A stretch of DNA of 64,000 bases from Sphingobium amiense (GTDB lineage Bacteria; Pseudomonadota; Alphaproteobacteria; Sphingomonadales; Sphingomonadaceae): assembly GCF_003967075.1 (NCBI RefSeq), contig NZ_AP018664.1, positions 4,157,765 to 4,221,764 of the forward strand. The letters run 5' to 3'. Below the pieces are notes generated by a model. The model had not been told where the DNA came from. It made no database searches and was given only the letters and a program-made list of their open reading frames with translations. The stretch's first letter is position 1, and every line of letters begins with the position of its first letter. The position numbers and the translations under genes are program-made. Shown piece by piece: positions 63,318 through 64,000 of this stretch.

Positions 63318-63581
63318 ATGGCCAATACGCCGCAAGCCAAGAAGCGCATCCGTCGCAATGAACGCCGCGCCGCAATCAATGGCGCCCGCATCAGCCGGAT
63401 TCGCACTCTGGTGAAGAAGGTGGAAGCCGCCATCACCGCCGGTGACAAGGCCGCCGCCGCCACCGCTCTCGCGTCGGTTCAGCCGGAAATGGCGCGCGGC
63501 GTCGCACGCGGCGTGCTGCACAAGAACACTGCCGCCCGCAAGTTCGGCCGCCTGACCAAGGCTGTCAGCGCGCTCGCCTGA
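63318..63581 (+). CDS. rpsT: 30S ribosomal protein S20
   Basis: 87 aa basic protein binding 16S r[23 protein letters not shown] and the following three-helix pattern with [19 protein letters not shown] and [20 protein letters not shown] are typical of S20. In sphingomonads rpsT often lies just upstream of dnaA. A rho-independent terminator follows. Confidence 0.96.
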   Translation: MANTPQAKKRIRRNERRAAINGARISRIRTLVKKVEAAITAGDKAAAATALASVQPEMARGVARGVLHKNTAARKFGRLTKAVSALA

Positions 63582-63605
63582 TCCTTTCGACCAAGGTCGA
63601 ATGCC

Positions 63606-63640
63606 AAAGGCCCGCTCCGGATCGCCGGAGCGGGCCTTTT
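63606..63640 (+). terminator. Rho-independent terminator after rpsT
   Basis: AAAGGCCCGCTCCGG-ATCG-CCGGAGCGGGCCTTTT, a perfect 13-bp stem with A and T runs, 25 bases after the rpsT stop. Confidence 0.92.
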
Positions 63641-64000
63641 GGCGCTGGTCATGAATGAGTCATGAAGCCGTAATGACGGATTCCCCGCGATTCGACGCAC
63701 TGCACCAATAAATGACCGATATAAGGTCATGAAAAGGATCAATAATTTTTCCTGCTCGGGAATCCCCAGCGTTTCCGTCGTCAAATCCTTTATTTCAGTT
63801 TTTTGAATAGGGACGCCCTTGATCCGCGCGAGCGGGGCTGTCTATTTTCGAAATCCGGCCGCTGTCGAATCACTGACAGTGCGCCGTCAGGAACATGGGT
63901 CTGGCAATGGAGCCGGAAGGGCGGGGGCTTTTCCGTTCGGCTTCCTGTTGCCTGACGACTTTGCCCTGCAGGCGATGCGGGGATGCGGGGGATAAACGGA
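63641..64000. other. Gene-free region after rpsT with clustered GANTC sites (possible dnaA/origin upstream region)
   Basis: 360 bases without a convincing gene. Four GANTC sites lie at 63679, 63689, 63760 and 63867, about four times the chance rate even before GC bias. The middle (63700-63830) is AT-rich, and CTGAC/GTCAG at 63873-63893 is a small dyad. The last bases, GGGGGATAAACGG, might contain a degenerate DnaA-box half. In related genomes dnaA follows rpsT, so this is probably its regulatory region; no DnaA box of standard sequence is seen inside the window. Confidence 0.45.

Overview
The window is GC-rich, densely coded chromosomal DNA from an alphaproteobacterium, most likely a sphingomonad (Sphingomonadaceae, order Sphingomonadales). 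This rests on the alphaproteobacterial type of SerC, the hisZ-purA pairing, a short LOV-HTH protein built like EL222 of Erythrobacter, the thrS-infC and ubiE/mutM/rpsT gene orders, and GANTC (CcrM-type) sites clustered after rpsT. The window probably stops just before dnaA; that last point is inference. No tRNA, rRNA, prophage, CRISPR array or classical insertion sequence was seen.

Layout. 0-8 kb: 5' part of rne (RNase E), divergent from a murein amidase, then PBP1A and prfB. 8-15 kb: small regulators and enzymes (LysR, phosphoribosyltransferase, nitroreductase, LOV-HTH), dapD, a HAD nucleotidase, a LOG-family protein and an extensin-like lipoprotein. 15-23 kb: serine synthesis (serC, serA), hisZ and purA. 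23-32 kb: flavin reductase, bestrophin, a DAACS symporter, pdxH, a DnaJ-like chaperone, a YihY/BrkB protein, fabI, a DUF4160/DUF2442 pair, aroC, and a possible small RNA before a PhzF-family gene. 32-38 kb: serine hydrolase, recQ, a DUF442 protein and two exported proteins. 38.7-43.3 kb: a tightly coupled five-gene cluster (DUF2334 deacetylase, two GT4 glycosyltransferases, a multi-pass membrane protein, DUF2141) that looks like an undescribed envelope glycoconjugate pathway. 43-53 kb: class II DAHP synthase, a cytochrome b561-YceI fusion, folate genes pabB and pabC, aspartate aminotransferase and an exported MsrA. 53-64 kb: infC and thrS, a lone ExbD, then a long leftward run (dsrE-like, moeB, dut, coaBC, mazF-mazE-like pair, ubiB, ubiE), and rightward mutM and rpsT.

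The most unusual content lies between the genes. Two loci (6.2-6.7 kb and 18.8-19.2 kb) carry a DUF559 (Vsr-like) endonuclease gene bounded by 51-bp and 36-bp inverted arms that are themselves REP-like palindromes. The coding frame runs into the right arm, and the arm tails carry the Shine-Dalgarno. Solo copies of the first arm type occur near 14.0 and 24.7 kb, with compensatory changes in a second hairpin. This suggests a family of REP/REPIN-like elements served by a DUF559 nuclease rather than by a Y1 (RAYT) transposase. A second, unrelated dispersed repeat with a 22-bp near-invariant core occurs three times (3.5, 36.0 and 50.8 kb), always in the same orientation and shortly upstream of a gene. 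Two REPIN-like copies of a third family lie at 17.1 and 34.0 kb.

The chromosome is otherwise housekeeping in character: amino-acid precursors (dapD, serC, serA, hisZ, aroC, DAHP synthase, aspartate aminotransferase), cofactors (pdxH, pabBC, coaBC, ubiB, ubiE), envelope (amidase, PBP1A, fabI) and translation (prfB, infC, thrS, rpsT). Two toxin-antitoxin-like pairs are wedged into these operons with overlapping stop/start codons.
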